From assembly GCA_963966185.1 (NCBI GenBank), contig CAWZYM010000007.1, positions 320,001 through 384,000 on the forward strand: a DNA stretch of 64,000 nt, given 5' to 3'. Position 1 is the first letter of the stretch, and each line of letters begins with the position of its first letter. The DNA is from Rhabditoides inermis (Eukaryota; Nematoda; Chromadorea; Rhabditida; Rhabditidae). The notes under the pieces were generated by a model. That model did no database searches, was not told the origin of the DNA, and worked only from the letters and a program-made list of their open reading frames with translations. Made by a program: the position numbers and the translations under genes. Below are positions 37,965 to 48,469 of this stretch, piece by piece.

Positions 37965-38840
37965 ATACATGCGTCTTGAGAAGTGTTTGTATGCGTAACC
38001 CAAGTTTGATTTATGTGTTGTACGGGGAGAGGAGTAGCATAGCGAGTGTTGCAGAGAGACCCGCCGTGAGAGAGACCCGACGACGAGAGAGCAAGGAAGG
38101 GGCGGAGACTTGGAACCGCGCCAGCCTGGGTGAGTACGGTAGCCGGTGGTTACAGTATCCAACGATGGGAGCGAAGGATGAAGGGATCGATTACAGGATC
38201 ACTCGTGCCGGTAGGGGAGGCAGTGAGCGGCGGCGTGAGCCGACCGAGCGTCGCCACCCATATGGTTTATGTTTGTCTGATGATATGATGGTATGATGTG
38301 TGCATTTGTGTTGATGATGGTTTATTGTCTTGCCGCATCGCGTTAATAATAGATAAACCTTGACGAATAATCTCTATGGTCAATTGAATCCCTGATTTCT
38401 CCTTATTAGTCTCGAAATACGTTTACTGTTGAGTGATGGTCGCGCCGCGTGATAAGATGCCCGGGTTGAATCCTCCCCAGCCGCCCGATGGGGAGCGGGA
38501 ACCTCGGAAGACAATGAGCCTGATGGGCGAGTCAGAAGAGACCTGACACCAAAATCAAATCAATCAAAACCAACACGACGAGAGTACACTCAGACCAGAC
38601 GTCTCGAGCGAGTGAACGACAGCGTCGACACGTAAGGAGGACAGCCATCAAGGTAAGCTGGGTACGGCTTCTGTTTGCGACACGAATTCCATGGGCCCAG
38701 CACGTGTACGAGCGAACGGAAGCGGGTAGAGTCAGAGAGACCGTGCTCTCAGTGCTTATATCGCGATGCCTGCATAGCCACCTCTCTATGCTGCGCACGC
38801 CATAGTTGAGAACAGCTCAGAGCACTTGGGGGAGTCACAA
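37965..38840. mobile_element. ~870-bp insertion of unknown type in Helitron copy g
   Basis: Copies e, f and h run directly from the CT run to CCAGTGATAACTATAAATTA or a close form of it. In g the two halves are separated by unrelated, GC-richer sequence with no long reading frame, containing GCCGCGTGATAAGATGCCCG and a possible AATAAT/AATAGATAAA region. It may be a solo LTR or retroelement leader; termini are not clear. Confidence 0.4.
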
Positions 38841-38879
38841 TAATATTAGACCAGTGATAACTATAAATTATACTTGGAA

Positions 38880-40110
38880 CTATAATAAATAATAATTTTC
38901 AACCAGCTACTGATAGGCTTTTACCGCGGAGTGTGCCGGAGCGCACTCTGAGTGCATACGAGAGAGTAAAAGATCAGAACGTAGGAGAGAATGCATATCA
39001 GTATCAGTGATCAGTTTATTATTATAATTACTGATCTACGGATCGGCTTTGACCGCGCAGTCGCGCGAAGCGTGCCGGAGCGCCTTCTATGTGCATACGA
39101 AAGAGTAAAAAATCAGAGAGTCGGAGAAAATGCATATCAGTAGCAGTGATCAATATTTTATTATAATTGCTGATCTATTGATCGGCTTTGACCGCGAAGG
39201 CGCGCGAAGCGTGCCGGAGCGCCTTTTATGTCCATACAAGAGAGTAAAAGATCAGAGAGTAGGAGATAAGGCATATCAGTATCAGTGATCAATGTTTTAT
39301 TATAATTACTGATATACTGATCGGCTTTGACCGCGGAGGCGCGCGAAGCGTGCCGGAGCGCCTTCAATGTGCATACGAAAGAGTAAAAAATCAGAGAGTC
39401 GGAGAAAATGCATATCAGTATCAGTGATCAATGTTTTATTATAATTACTGATATACTGAACGGCTTTGATCAGTGATCAATGTTTTATTATAATTACTGA
39501 TCTATTGATCGGCTTTGACCGCGGAAGCGCGCGAAGCGTGCCGAAGCGCCCTCTATGTGCATACGAAAGATTAGAAGATCGGAGAGTCGGAAAAAGTGCA
39601 TATCAGTAGCAGTGATCAATATATTGAAATATTACTGATCTACTGATCGGCTTTGACCGCGGAGGCGCGCGAAGTTTGCCAGAGCGTCCTATATGTGCAT
39701 ACGAGAGAGTGAAAGACCAGAGAGTAGGAGAAATTACATATCAGAATCAGTGATCAATATATTATTATTTAATTGACTGCTCTACTGATAAGATTTGACC
39801 GCGGAGGCGCGCGGAGCGTGCCGGAGCGACTATCTATGCGAATACGAGAAAGTAAAAGAGAGTAGGAGAGAATGCATATCAGTATCAGTGATCAAAATAT
39901 TATTATTTATATTACTGATCTACTGATAGGCTTTTACCGCGGAGGCGCGCGGAGCGTGCCGGACCGCCTTCTATGTGCATACGAGAGAGTGAAAGATAAG
40001 AGAGTTGGAGAGAATGCATATCAGTAACAGAAATCAACATATTGTTGTTATTTATTATTACTGGTATACTGATCGGCTTTTACCGCGTAGGCGCGCGTAA
40101 CGTGCCGTAT
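38880..40110 (+). repeat. 139-bp minisatellite, about 9 copies (Helitron copy g)
   Basis: These are units of the same 139-bp type as in copy e, more diverged, with one internal duplication near 39410-39510. Confidence 0.75.
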
Positions 40111-40376
40111 GGCCTTCTATAGTAAAAATAATATCTGTAGAAAGTCATTAACTGTCAACGAACTACTAATAGACTGTGACACTTCCTGAATATTTGATAA
40201 TACTGTAGATTATAAATAAGGATATAAATAAAGATCAATCATCTTTGATAACAGCACTTCTAGCACAGATCCTAATAGAACTTCCAGAGCACATATCAAG
40301 TCAATCTATACATCAATCGATAGATAATTTTTTCCTCTTTTTTATACTTATATTTCTAGCGCGCGAAGCGCGCTAG

Positions 40377-41274
40377 TCGAGTGTATGTGTAAAATGCCCT
40401 ATGGTGTCTGTCCATACATCGCTCTACCGCACCAACCACAACTCCTATCTAGCCAAACGTGACATCGATCGAATGCTCTCGGTCCCGAGATGCAGGATTC
40501 CAATTTTCAGCTCGTTATCTCTCATATCCGCGAAGCTATAAGCTCAAGAAAGTCCGACGAAATAGCGCGTAATAAGAAAGCGTCAGACAGAAAAGCAGCG
40601 AAATAGTGTGTCAGATGGAGAGACGGGTCACTGACGAATCGGCTGCGGCGAGTAGACCTTACAAGAACGAGTACTGCGAATCGCAGACTTCAGCTATCGC
40701 GAAACGGTTTTGACGTCACTTCTCTAGACTCCCTAATCTACAAATCTGTCCGTGATCATTTTATAACTCCTCCTGGTTTCCTTTCACGAAGTGATTTAGT
40801 CGAGGCGAGGCGACACCAAACAATTGTCGCGGGCTGTTTAAGAAAACTAGGCAATCGTGTAAGGTCTCCCTTCACTACAACATGCAAATAGGTGGCCACT
40901 ACACTTCTACCAAAATTTGCATCTTTTTGTGACCTCTGACGCCCGCTATCAATTGAATTCCTCTAATCGACGTTGTTTTATTGCCCCGCGACGAGAGAGT
41001 GTGGCGAGGTGAGAGTGCGCCAGCTGCCAGTCTGTCTGCTGGCAGAGAAAGAAACAGTAAATTGTGCAATTGAACGAGAACATCACCATGCACTACGAAA
41101 CAGCTCACTACACTCTCACAAACTGTGCGAATTCTATATTGTGAGCAAATACAATACAAATATAACTGTATGCACTATCGACATTCTATATTCAATCAGG
41201 TAAGTGAGGCGAGGCGAAATACTATGTAACCTCCTTTTCTCATCCCTCTCCTTTTTCTTATCCCTCTTTTTTCG

Positions 41275-41324
<50 letters not shown>

Positions 41325-42480
41325 GTCTTGCTCTTTTTCGTATATCTCTTTCTCTCTCTCTCTCTCTCTCTCGGTCGCTCGCTCTCTTTCTCTCTCCCTA
41401 TCTTCTCTCTTCCTCTATCTCTCTCTATATTTTATGATTTCAGATTAGTGATAAACTATAAAGTCTATTTGCATTTAAGTTAAATCATATATGTCAACCA
41501 GCTGCACATCCCAATCTTACCCACTCTTAATCTCTCTCTCTCTCTAAGGAGTTATCAGAGAGTAGGAGAGAAATGCATATCAGTATCAGTGATCAGTATA
41601 TTATTATAATTACTGATCTACTGATCAGCTTTGACCGCGGAAGCGCGCGAAGCGTGCCGGAGCGCTTTCTATGTGCATACGAGAAAGTAAAACGATCAGA
41701 GAGTCGGATAAAATGTATATCAGTAGCAGTGATCAATATATTCTTATTTTTTACTGATCTACTGATATACTTTAACCGCGGAGGCGCGCGAAGCGTGCCG
41801 GAGCGCTTTCTTTGTGCATACGAAAAAGTGAACGATCAGAGAGTCGGAGAAAAATGCATATCAGTAGCAGTGATCAATATATTATTATTATTACTGATTT
41901 ACTGATCAACTTTGACCGCGGAGGCGCGCGAAGCGTGCCGAAGCGCTTTTCTTTGTGCATACGAGAGAGTGAAAGATCATAGAGTCGGAGAAAATGCATA
42001 TCAGTATCAGTGATCAATGTATTATCATAATTACTGATCTACTGATATACTTTGACCACGGAGGCGCGCGAAGCGTGCCGGAGCGCCTTCTAGAGCAAAG
42101 GAGAGAGAGAGAGAGAGAGAGAGAAAGCGGAGAAACGGAAAGTGTAGTTTAGTTATAACATATTTTATCACTCATTAACCGATAGTCTTCGGCTGCATCT
42201 CGGAGCGCCTTCTATGAGCATAGATAAGATAATATCAGTCGGGAATCGAAAATTATCAACCAGCTACTGTTAGACATTGACACTGTTCAAACATTTATTC
42301 AAAATTAAGGAAATACACAAAAGATCACTTTGTAAGTTTGTAAGGCTCTGACAACAGCACTTCTAGCACAGCTCCTAATAGAACTTCCAGAGCACATATC
42401 AAGTCAATCTATATATCCATCAATAGATAATTTTCTCCTATATTTTTATACCTATATTTCTAGCGCGCAAAGCGCGCTAG
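40377..42480 (+). mobile_element. Helitron-like family 3, copy h (2104 bp)
   Basis: It starts TCGAGTGTATGTGTAAAATG after copy g's CTAG and ends with the hairpin AGCGCGCAAAGCGCGCTAG. This is the shortest family-3 copy, with only about four 139-bp units (41560-42090). The shared open frame is broken here by a TAG. Confidence 0.75.
41560..42090 (+). repeat. 139-bp minisatellite, about 4 copies (Helitron copy h)
   Basis: Units of the 139-bp type as in copy e, each with the GAGGCGCGCGAAGCGTGCCG block. Confidence 0.75.
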
Positions 42481-43888
42481 TCACCCTTTTCATACTAATA
42501 TTTACTATGGTGTCTGTCTGTCTGTCTGTCTGTCCTTCCGGAGAGATATCTCTTTTCAAAGTCTACTCTAACTACTCATTTTTTCTAGAAAGTTTTCTTC
42601 AATACCTGAGAACGCAAAAATTCCAAATATCTCGTCAATAGCGATCTCCTAATCATAGTTATCACCTAATCTCTTAACTATGGAGAAAAATTTCAAAATA
42701 CTTCAATTAGAACCAAATTTGGAGAGTAGGTGAAATCGACCTAGAAAAAGTCGATAGACGCGATACCAGCTGCCTGTGGACCTCATCTTCATGCCCAAAT
42801 AGGCGAATGTACCCAAAATGCACCCAAAATTCATGATCTTCGATTTCTATAAAAATTGAATACAAGAAAGATTACATATAATAGATTATAGAAAACTGGT
42901 TTCCTTTTTTGAAAAGTCACCAAAATATGGGCGAATATGATCGACTTTTCGTACAGACGAGATAGAGGGTCCAATTTGTAAACTTAAGCTTTTATGGGCA
43001 AAAAAAGCCCTTCTGTCGAAGTTTCAGAGCGATCGGACTTTGTCTTCATACAGTATTAGACATTTTCTGAGCGCGCGTTACTTGCTGGGGTCGCGCCCAC
43101 TGGATTGCTCGCTACCAGCCGCCAGGTCAACCGATCGGTATCGAATAGTTGGCATTCGCAATCACTGACCGATATCCATTCAGTTTGTGTCTTTTTGATA
43201 GGATTATGTTTTAATATAACAATAATGGATTGAGTCAGTTGAAAAAAAGACAAAATTTGAAGCTTCAACGAATAATTTCCACGAAACGACGAGTTTTGAG
43301 GTTCTAAAAGGCAAGGAAAGTGTTTCATGACAAGTTCAGTCCAATATTTTTTTTGTGAAGATCAATCCAATTTCAAACTCTATTAAGCTACTGCAGACAT
43401 GCGCACAACGAGTTAGGTCGCGCCAGCCGGCTTATTTTCTTTCAGCTGTGTCATCTCGAAGTCATTGTAGACGTGATATAGAAATATGGACTGTTTTCTT
43501 TTTTGTTAGTTGAAACTACATAGGTTTTTGAGTTCATTACTTGAACAAATTGAGCCTGAAATTTCGCTTATTGATGCAGTACAGGGACGAGTGGAAGTGA
43601 GGTGAGGTGAGAATCGGTTTCACCTTACATGTGTACATGTCATTTGGCAAGCACAGGCGGTCGAATTATATTTTTTTAGAACGTGAGAGAGTAGACAGCA
43701 GGGAGAGTAGACAGTAGACAGAAGAGAGTACTTAGTAGTAAAAAAGTTGTTTTCACATAACTGTCCTCTCGAAAGTCGCAGTGACTGCTGCAGACGTGAG
43801 AGTAGAAGAGTAGATAAAAGGTGCCATAGTACTGTTACTAGACAATTGTTGTCACCGATGCGGAGACGTGAGACAAGAAAAAAGACAG

Positions 43889-43946
<58 letters not shown>

Positions 43947-44126
43947 GAGAGAAAGAAAAAGGAGGAAGAGTAGACATAACTGTCTATTGAAAGTCGCAGT
44001 GACGGCTGCAGACGTGAAAGTAGAAGAGTAGATAAAATGTGCCATAGTACTGTCACTAGATAATTGTTGTCACCGATGCGGAGACGTGACAATAGACAAG
44101 AAAAAAGACAGAGAGACAGAGAGAGA

Positions 44127-44176
<50 letters not shown>

Positions 44177-44584
44177 GAAGGAGAGAAGAGGGAGAGTAGA
44201 CATAACTGTCTATTGAAAGTCGCAGTGACTGCTGCAGACGTGAGAGTAGAAGAGTAGATAAAATGTGCCATAGTACTGTCTCTAGACAATTGTTTGTCAC
44301 CGATGCAGAGGACGTGAGAATAGATAAGAGAGTGTGTGAGAGAGAGAGAAGAAAGAGAAAGAGAGAGAGAGAGAGAGGGAGAGAAGATAAGAGAGAGGAA
44401 GGAGAGGAGATATAACTGTCTCTCTATAGTCGCAGTGACTGCTGCAGACGTGAGAGTAGAAGAGTAGACAGAAGGTGCCATAGTACTGTCTCTAGAATGT
44501 TGTTGTCGCCGCTGCGGAGACGTGAGAACAGAGATAAAAGAAATTGAGAAAGAGAGAGAGACGGAGGTAGAGAGAGGAAGGAGG

Positions 44585-44635
<51 letters not shown>

Positions 44636-44860
44636 AAAGAGGTAGGGGAGAGATATGGAGGAAGAGGAAGTAATGAGTTGAAAATAGAGAAAACTAGAAA
44701 GAAACCAGAAGAAAAAAGTAGGTGAGAGATAGTTGAAACAGACAGAACTTGAAAGAGATACATGTTTCTACGCAAAAAGCAACTTTTTTTCTATTTTTGT
44801 CTATTCTTGTATCTTGTATGCCTAGTGCGGAGGCGCGCGGACAGCGCGCCGGAGCGCTAG
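42481..44860 (+). mobile_element. Helitron-like family 2, copy i (2380 bp)
   Basis: It starts TCACCCTTTTCATACTAATA at the base after copy h's CTAG and ends GGAGCGCTAG after the GCGCGC-CGGACA-type hairpin. It is colinear with copies c and d, with more 1-bp indels, and lacks the 165-bp insertion. The base following the array is T. Confidence 0.75.
43750..44530 (+). repeat. Internal degenerate minisatellite of Helitron copy i
   Basis: About four units of the family-2 type (GAAAGTCGCAGTGACTGCTG, GTGCCATAGTACTGTC) with GA tracts between them. Confidence 0.65.
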
Positions 44861-45056
44861 TCATGGTCATTATAATTGTTACTTCGTTTTCATTTCTTTA
44901 TCAATTCGACTTCTTGATCTACCGTGGTACACTGGTTACTTGTTACTTCATTATTTCTCGTAGTTGTACCATGTTGTTCGATCGTGATTGTGATAGTTGA
45001 CTGCTGTGGACTGTTGCCACACCTTCAACCTTCACCTTTCTCTTCCTCACCCATCA

Positions 45057-45088
45057 TTTCAGATGCGCGTGTTGTTTTCGCTCTTTAC
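45057..45088 (+). repeat. Displaced copy of the Ly-6-like gene's first exon start
   Basis: CATTTCAGATGCGCGTGTTG followed by TTTTCGCT lies 112 bp upstream of the real junction AATTTCAGATGCGCGTGTTG at 45168-45187. The copy soon leaves the signal-peptide frame, so it is a duplicated acceptor-plus-start. Confidence 0.75.
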
Positions 45089-45174
45089 TCCGTGATCGAT
45101 CGACTTATACATTGATACAATAATACATCATCTCTACCTTCACTTCTTGATCAATCGATTCCTTATAATTTCAG

Positions 45175-45807
45175 ATGCGCGTGTTGTTGTCGCTTCTCGC
45201 CGTCCTGGGATGCGCATTCGCACTCGAATGCGTCACCGGGTTCACCTATCTCAGGGTGAGAACTTATCTACAAACTACAAGATGTATCAAACTCTAACTA
45301 TTCGGAATCGCAAATATAATGTTGACACGTAGTAGAAAACAACAAAACGAAATCACTCATAAGAACCTAAGATGGTCTGGTCCACCGCCCGGAAAAAGAA
45401 TGCCCTCAGTGGATGTATCACATTCAGAATACTTCACCACAATTTCACTGTTTTAGAGTGTTACCTTCAAAACAAGAGAAAAATTTGATATCGTTGAAAA
45501 CCTCTCGTCTACAGGGTCAGATGATCGGTACTGAGAAGAAGACGTGCAAGAGGTCCGTTCGACTACTGCTACAATGCCACTGCCGATGTGAACGAGATGA
45601 GCAGCGTCAAGAAGGCCGGCTGTTCGTCTACCAAGTGCTTCGTGAGTGGAGCGAGAGGGAGAGAGAGGGAGAAAGAGGAGAGAGATAGAGGGAGAGAGGG
45701 GGAGAGAGAGAGAGGGAGCGAGAGAAAGAGAGGGAGAGGGGGAGAGGGGGAAGGAGAGGAGGAGTCAAGAGAGAGGGGGGAGAGAGAGAAAGAAAGAGGG
45801 AGAGAGA

Positions 45808-45878
<71 letters not shown>

Positions 45879-46278
45879 GCCTTCAGATCGCTCGCAACAA
45901 GTGCATCTCGCAAATCGTCGAGGGCCGGAAACTCAAGTTCTGCTGCTGCAACAACGGCGATCTGTGCAACTCGCGCGAGGCCGTGAGTGACGTCACCACG
46001 TCCTCCCAATGACGTCATCACCTTCCATGGACGTCATCCCGTCCTCCCGCACGTCTCCCGACGTCCATCCCTTTTCAGAACATGTCCTCCCCTCGAGGAG
46101 AAGGCAATCCCGCGCCAAGGACATCTTCAAGGGCATCTTCGGCTCGTTCGGCGGAAAGGTTGTTTACTTGTTTGTTCACTTGTTTACGTTTTGGCTGCAG
46201 GACAAGAACAACAACGGTGGCGGCGATGGCGCGGCCAACCAGAACAGCAACCCTCTGAGCGGATTCCTGGGACGCTGA
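45175..46278 (+). pseudogene. Ly-6/uPAR-like secreted or GPI-type protein gene with apparent frameshift
   Basis: Exons: 45175-45255, 45515-45641, 45887-45982 (or to 45986), 46079-46158, 46201-46278. Exon 1 encodes a clear signal peptide (MRVLLSLLAVLGCAFA). Exons 2-3 supply spaced cysteines ending in KFCCCNNGDLCNS, the CCxxDxCN close of Ly-6 three-finger domains. The tail is basic then Gly/Asn-rich, ending NPLSGFLGR; no clear GPI-type hydrophobic end. Exon 2 is 127 bp: the frame entering from exon 1 and the Cys-containing frame FDYCYNATADVNEMS differ by one base near 45545-45557. That is either a sequencing or assembly indel or a real mutation. The exon 3/4 join also needs a shifted donor (GTGACG at 45987) to keep frame. 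An acceptor TTTCAG lies directly before the ATG. Confidence 0.5.
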
Positions 46279-46392
46279 TCGCTGATAACATCACCAACAA
46301 TCATGTACATACATCATTTATCTTACATGCTACCCGATAAATCCTTGAAAACGATCGTTGGTGTGGTGTGTGTGTGGAATTAGCATAATACC
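46279..46392. other. Short gap between Ly-6-like gene and transporter 1
   Basis: Only 114 bp separate the stop from the predicted transporter start, on the same strand. No AATAAA is seen; GATAAATCC at about 46335 is a weak candidate. The spacing is typical of nematode operon intercistronic regions. Confidence 0.35.
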
Positions 46393-47959
46393 ATGGGCAG
46401 TGGTGATAGCTGATAGCGACCGTCACAACTGGTTCGGCGTTCGGTTGCGTGTCTGTGTTTGTGTGTGTTCTGTTGTCGCCACGCCTTACCCACGTGATAT
46501 AATCATTGAAGATCGCTGAAATGTAACACCAACCATCACCATAATCATCTCTCTTTCTCTTGCTGTCGCGATTTTCTTGCCATATCCGTTCTCTCTCACT
46601 CTCAGCGGATTCCCCCGAAGTCCATAAATCGAAATATCCATCACATCATTCGCCGCCACATGCCCCGAAAAATACGACGTGGGCTAAGGCTTCTTCGGAA
46701 GATGTGAGTTTATTTCTACTTTTCTTATCGATTGATCTTCAGCCGTGTCATACCAGCCAATACCATCCCAGAACCCGACTAACTGACTAACACAGTAAAC
46801 AAAACCGTTTGATAATGAACTAATAAACTGATCTGTAACCTGACCAACTAACTCACATACCGCTTATGAAATGTTCAACTGATATAAATATAATACAATG
46901 ATACTGTCTAGGACTCGAATGCGAAGGGCATAGGCTGGCCGCTGGCGGCGTGTTTTCTTCTCGGCGACCTTGCAGGCGCGGGAATGATGGCCCTCCCCGT
47001 GGCAATGGTGCAAGGAGGCGAGTATGGTTATGACTGATTAAAATCGATCAGAATAGAATCAAAATATTTATCTCGAATCAAGTAGCACACTTTATCGATT
47101 ACGTAAATACGGTAAATAAGGTGCGATACGGTAAAATACAGTAATACAATGCCTACTGCGAGTTCCAACAACACGGGTTTCGGTGATCCCGTGGATGCGT
47201 ACGCGTTGTTGATGATGCTTGTCATCACCAACAACGCGTTGATATCGATAACCATGTATAATCAAGCACACAAGTAGTATGCGCTTACCGGGATCATAGA
47301 CGGACAGAAGTCACCGAGAATAATTCTCATTTTAATTTGATTTTGAAAATCATTGTAGTATGTTGGTGCAGTGCAGACACAAAACACTGCTGCCAGTGTG
47401 TGTGTTGATCGAGAATCATGGTCAGACTACCTTTTGCTGATAAAAAACCCTCAAACGATCTCTGAACGCGTCCCCCTCTCTCAGAAAGATCGTCAGAAAG
47501 TGCATTTTTGATACATGATCGAGTCTGACCTAGACGGACAGAAGACACCTCACCTGCGATAATTTTTTTGTTTTCAGGTGTCGTATTCGGAACGATTGTC
47601 TCATTCATATGCTGCACAGCGTCCGCGTACAGCGCGGCTTTACTGGGAGAGAATCTCATGATTATGAGGGTATGTCGGAAAGACACTAAACTGTCCAAAT
47701 TTGCATGTTTAGAGACGTTGGCCCGAATACCGCGAGCACAATGGCAAGCCCTACATTGAGATGGCAAAGAGGTAAGTGTGGCGGAAGTGACGTCATAACT
47801 TTGGACTTTTCAGATCGCTGGGGCCTGTGGGAGAGACTATATTGAAGATTATGATTTATTGTACAGCAATGGGAATCATTATCGTATTCCTGTTACTAGC
47901 TGCTAATAACATTTCATCATTTCTCAACGGAAACTTTGGCATCCGATTGCACAAGGTGA

Positions 47960-48015
<56 letters not shown>

Positions 48016-48360
48016 GAGAGAGAGAGGATTCCGTTCTTTCAGTGCTTTTGTCTCCTAATTGTCGGCGTTATCCTATGGCCTCTCGTGATGCCGCGAAGCC
48101 CGATGGACTTTGGGTGAGACATATCCATGCTCTTTGACAAAGTGCAAGTGTACTTTGTTTTTTTCCAATGGTATAACTTTTTTTTCGTTTAGGAAGGTAA
48201 AACAAAAGTACTTTTGAAAAAGCAATTGAACACTTCTTATAATATATCATCTAGATGGGTAGCGATCGCCGCTTCCGGGTCAACTGGTGTCGCGGTTTGT
48301 ATAATCATCTGGGGAAGTGCGCACGACTTGGAGTCATGTTCGCCGGTCAGTCTCTGTCTG

Positions 48361-48394
<34 letters not shown>

Positions 48395-48406
48395 CCTCTC
48401 TCTCTC

Positions 48407-48469
<63 letters not shown>

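Larger units (their letters stand above)
36899..40376 (+). mobile_element. Helitron-like family 3, copy g (3478 bp)
   Basis: It starts TCGCAGCGCCGCTGCGCC at the base after copy f's CTAG and ends TTTCTAGCGCGCGAAGCGCG plus CTAG. It is interrupted at about 37965-38840 by a GC-richer block absent from e, f and h. Confidence 0.75.
21088..44860 (+). mobile_element. Tandem array of nine Helitron-like elements (three families)
   Basis: Nine units lie head to tail. Each ends in a GC-rich hairpin followed by CTAG, and the next begins at the very next base, usually with TC. The 3' hairpin plus CTRR and the 5' TC are the diagnostic termini of Helitron rolling-circle transposons. The base after the last CTAG is T, as expected for insertion at A/T. 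Order: family 1 (two copies), family 2 (two), family 3 (four), family 2 (one). No Rep/helicase frame is present, so all units are non-autonomous. Units share a 5' block around TATGGTGTCTGTC. The left boundary is less certain, because the base before the first TC is T and not A. Confidence 0.8.

Noticed and set aside
47327..47767. Minus-strand 146-codon frame
   Set aside because: It overlaps transporter 1 exons 4 and 5 on the opposite strand and shows no splice structure or family signal of its own.
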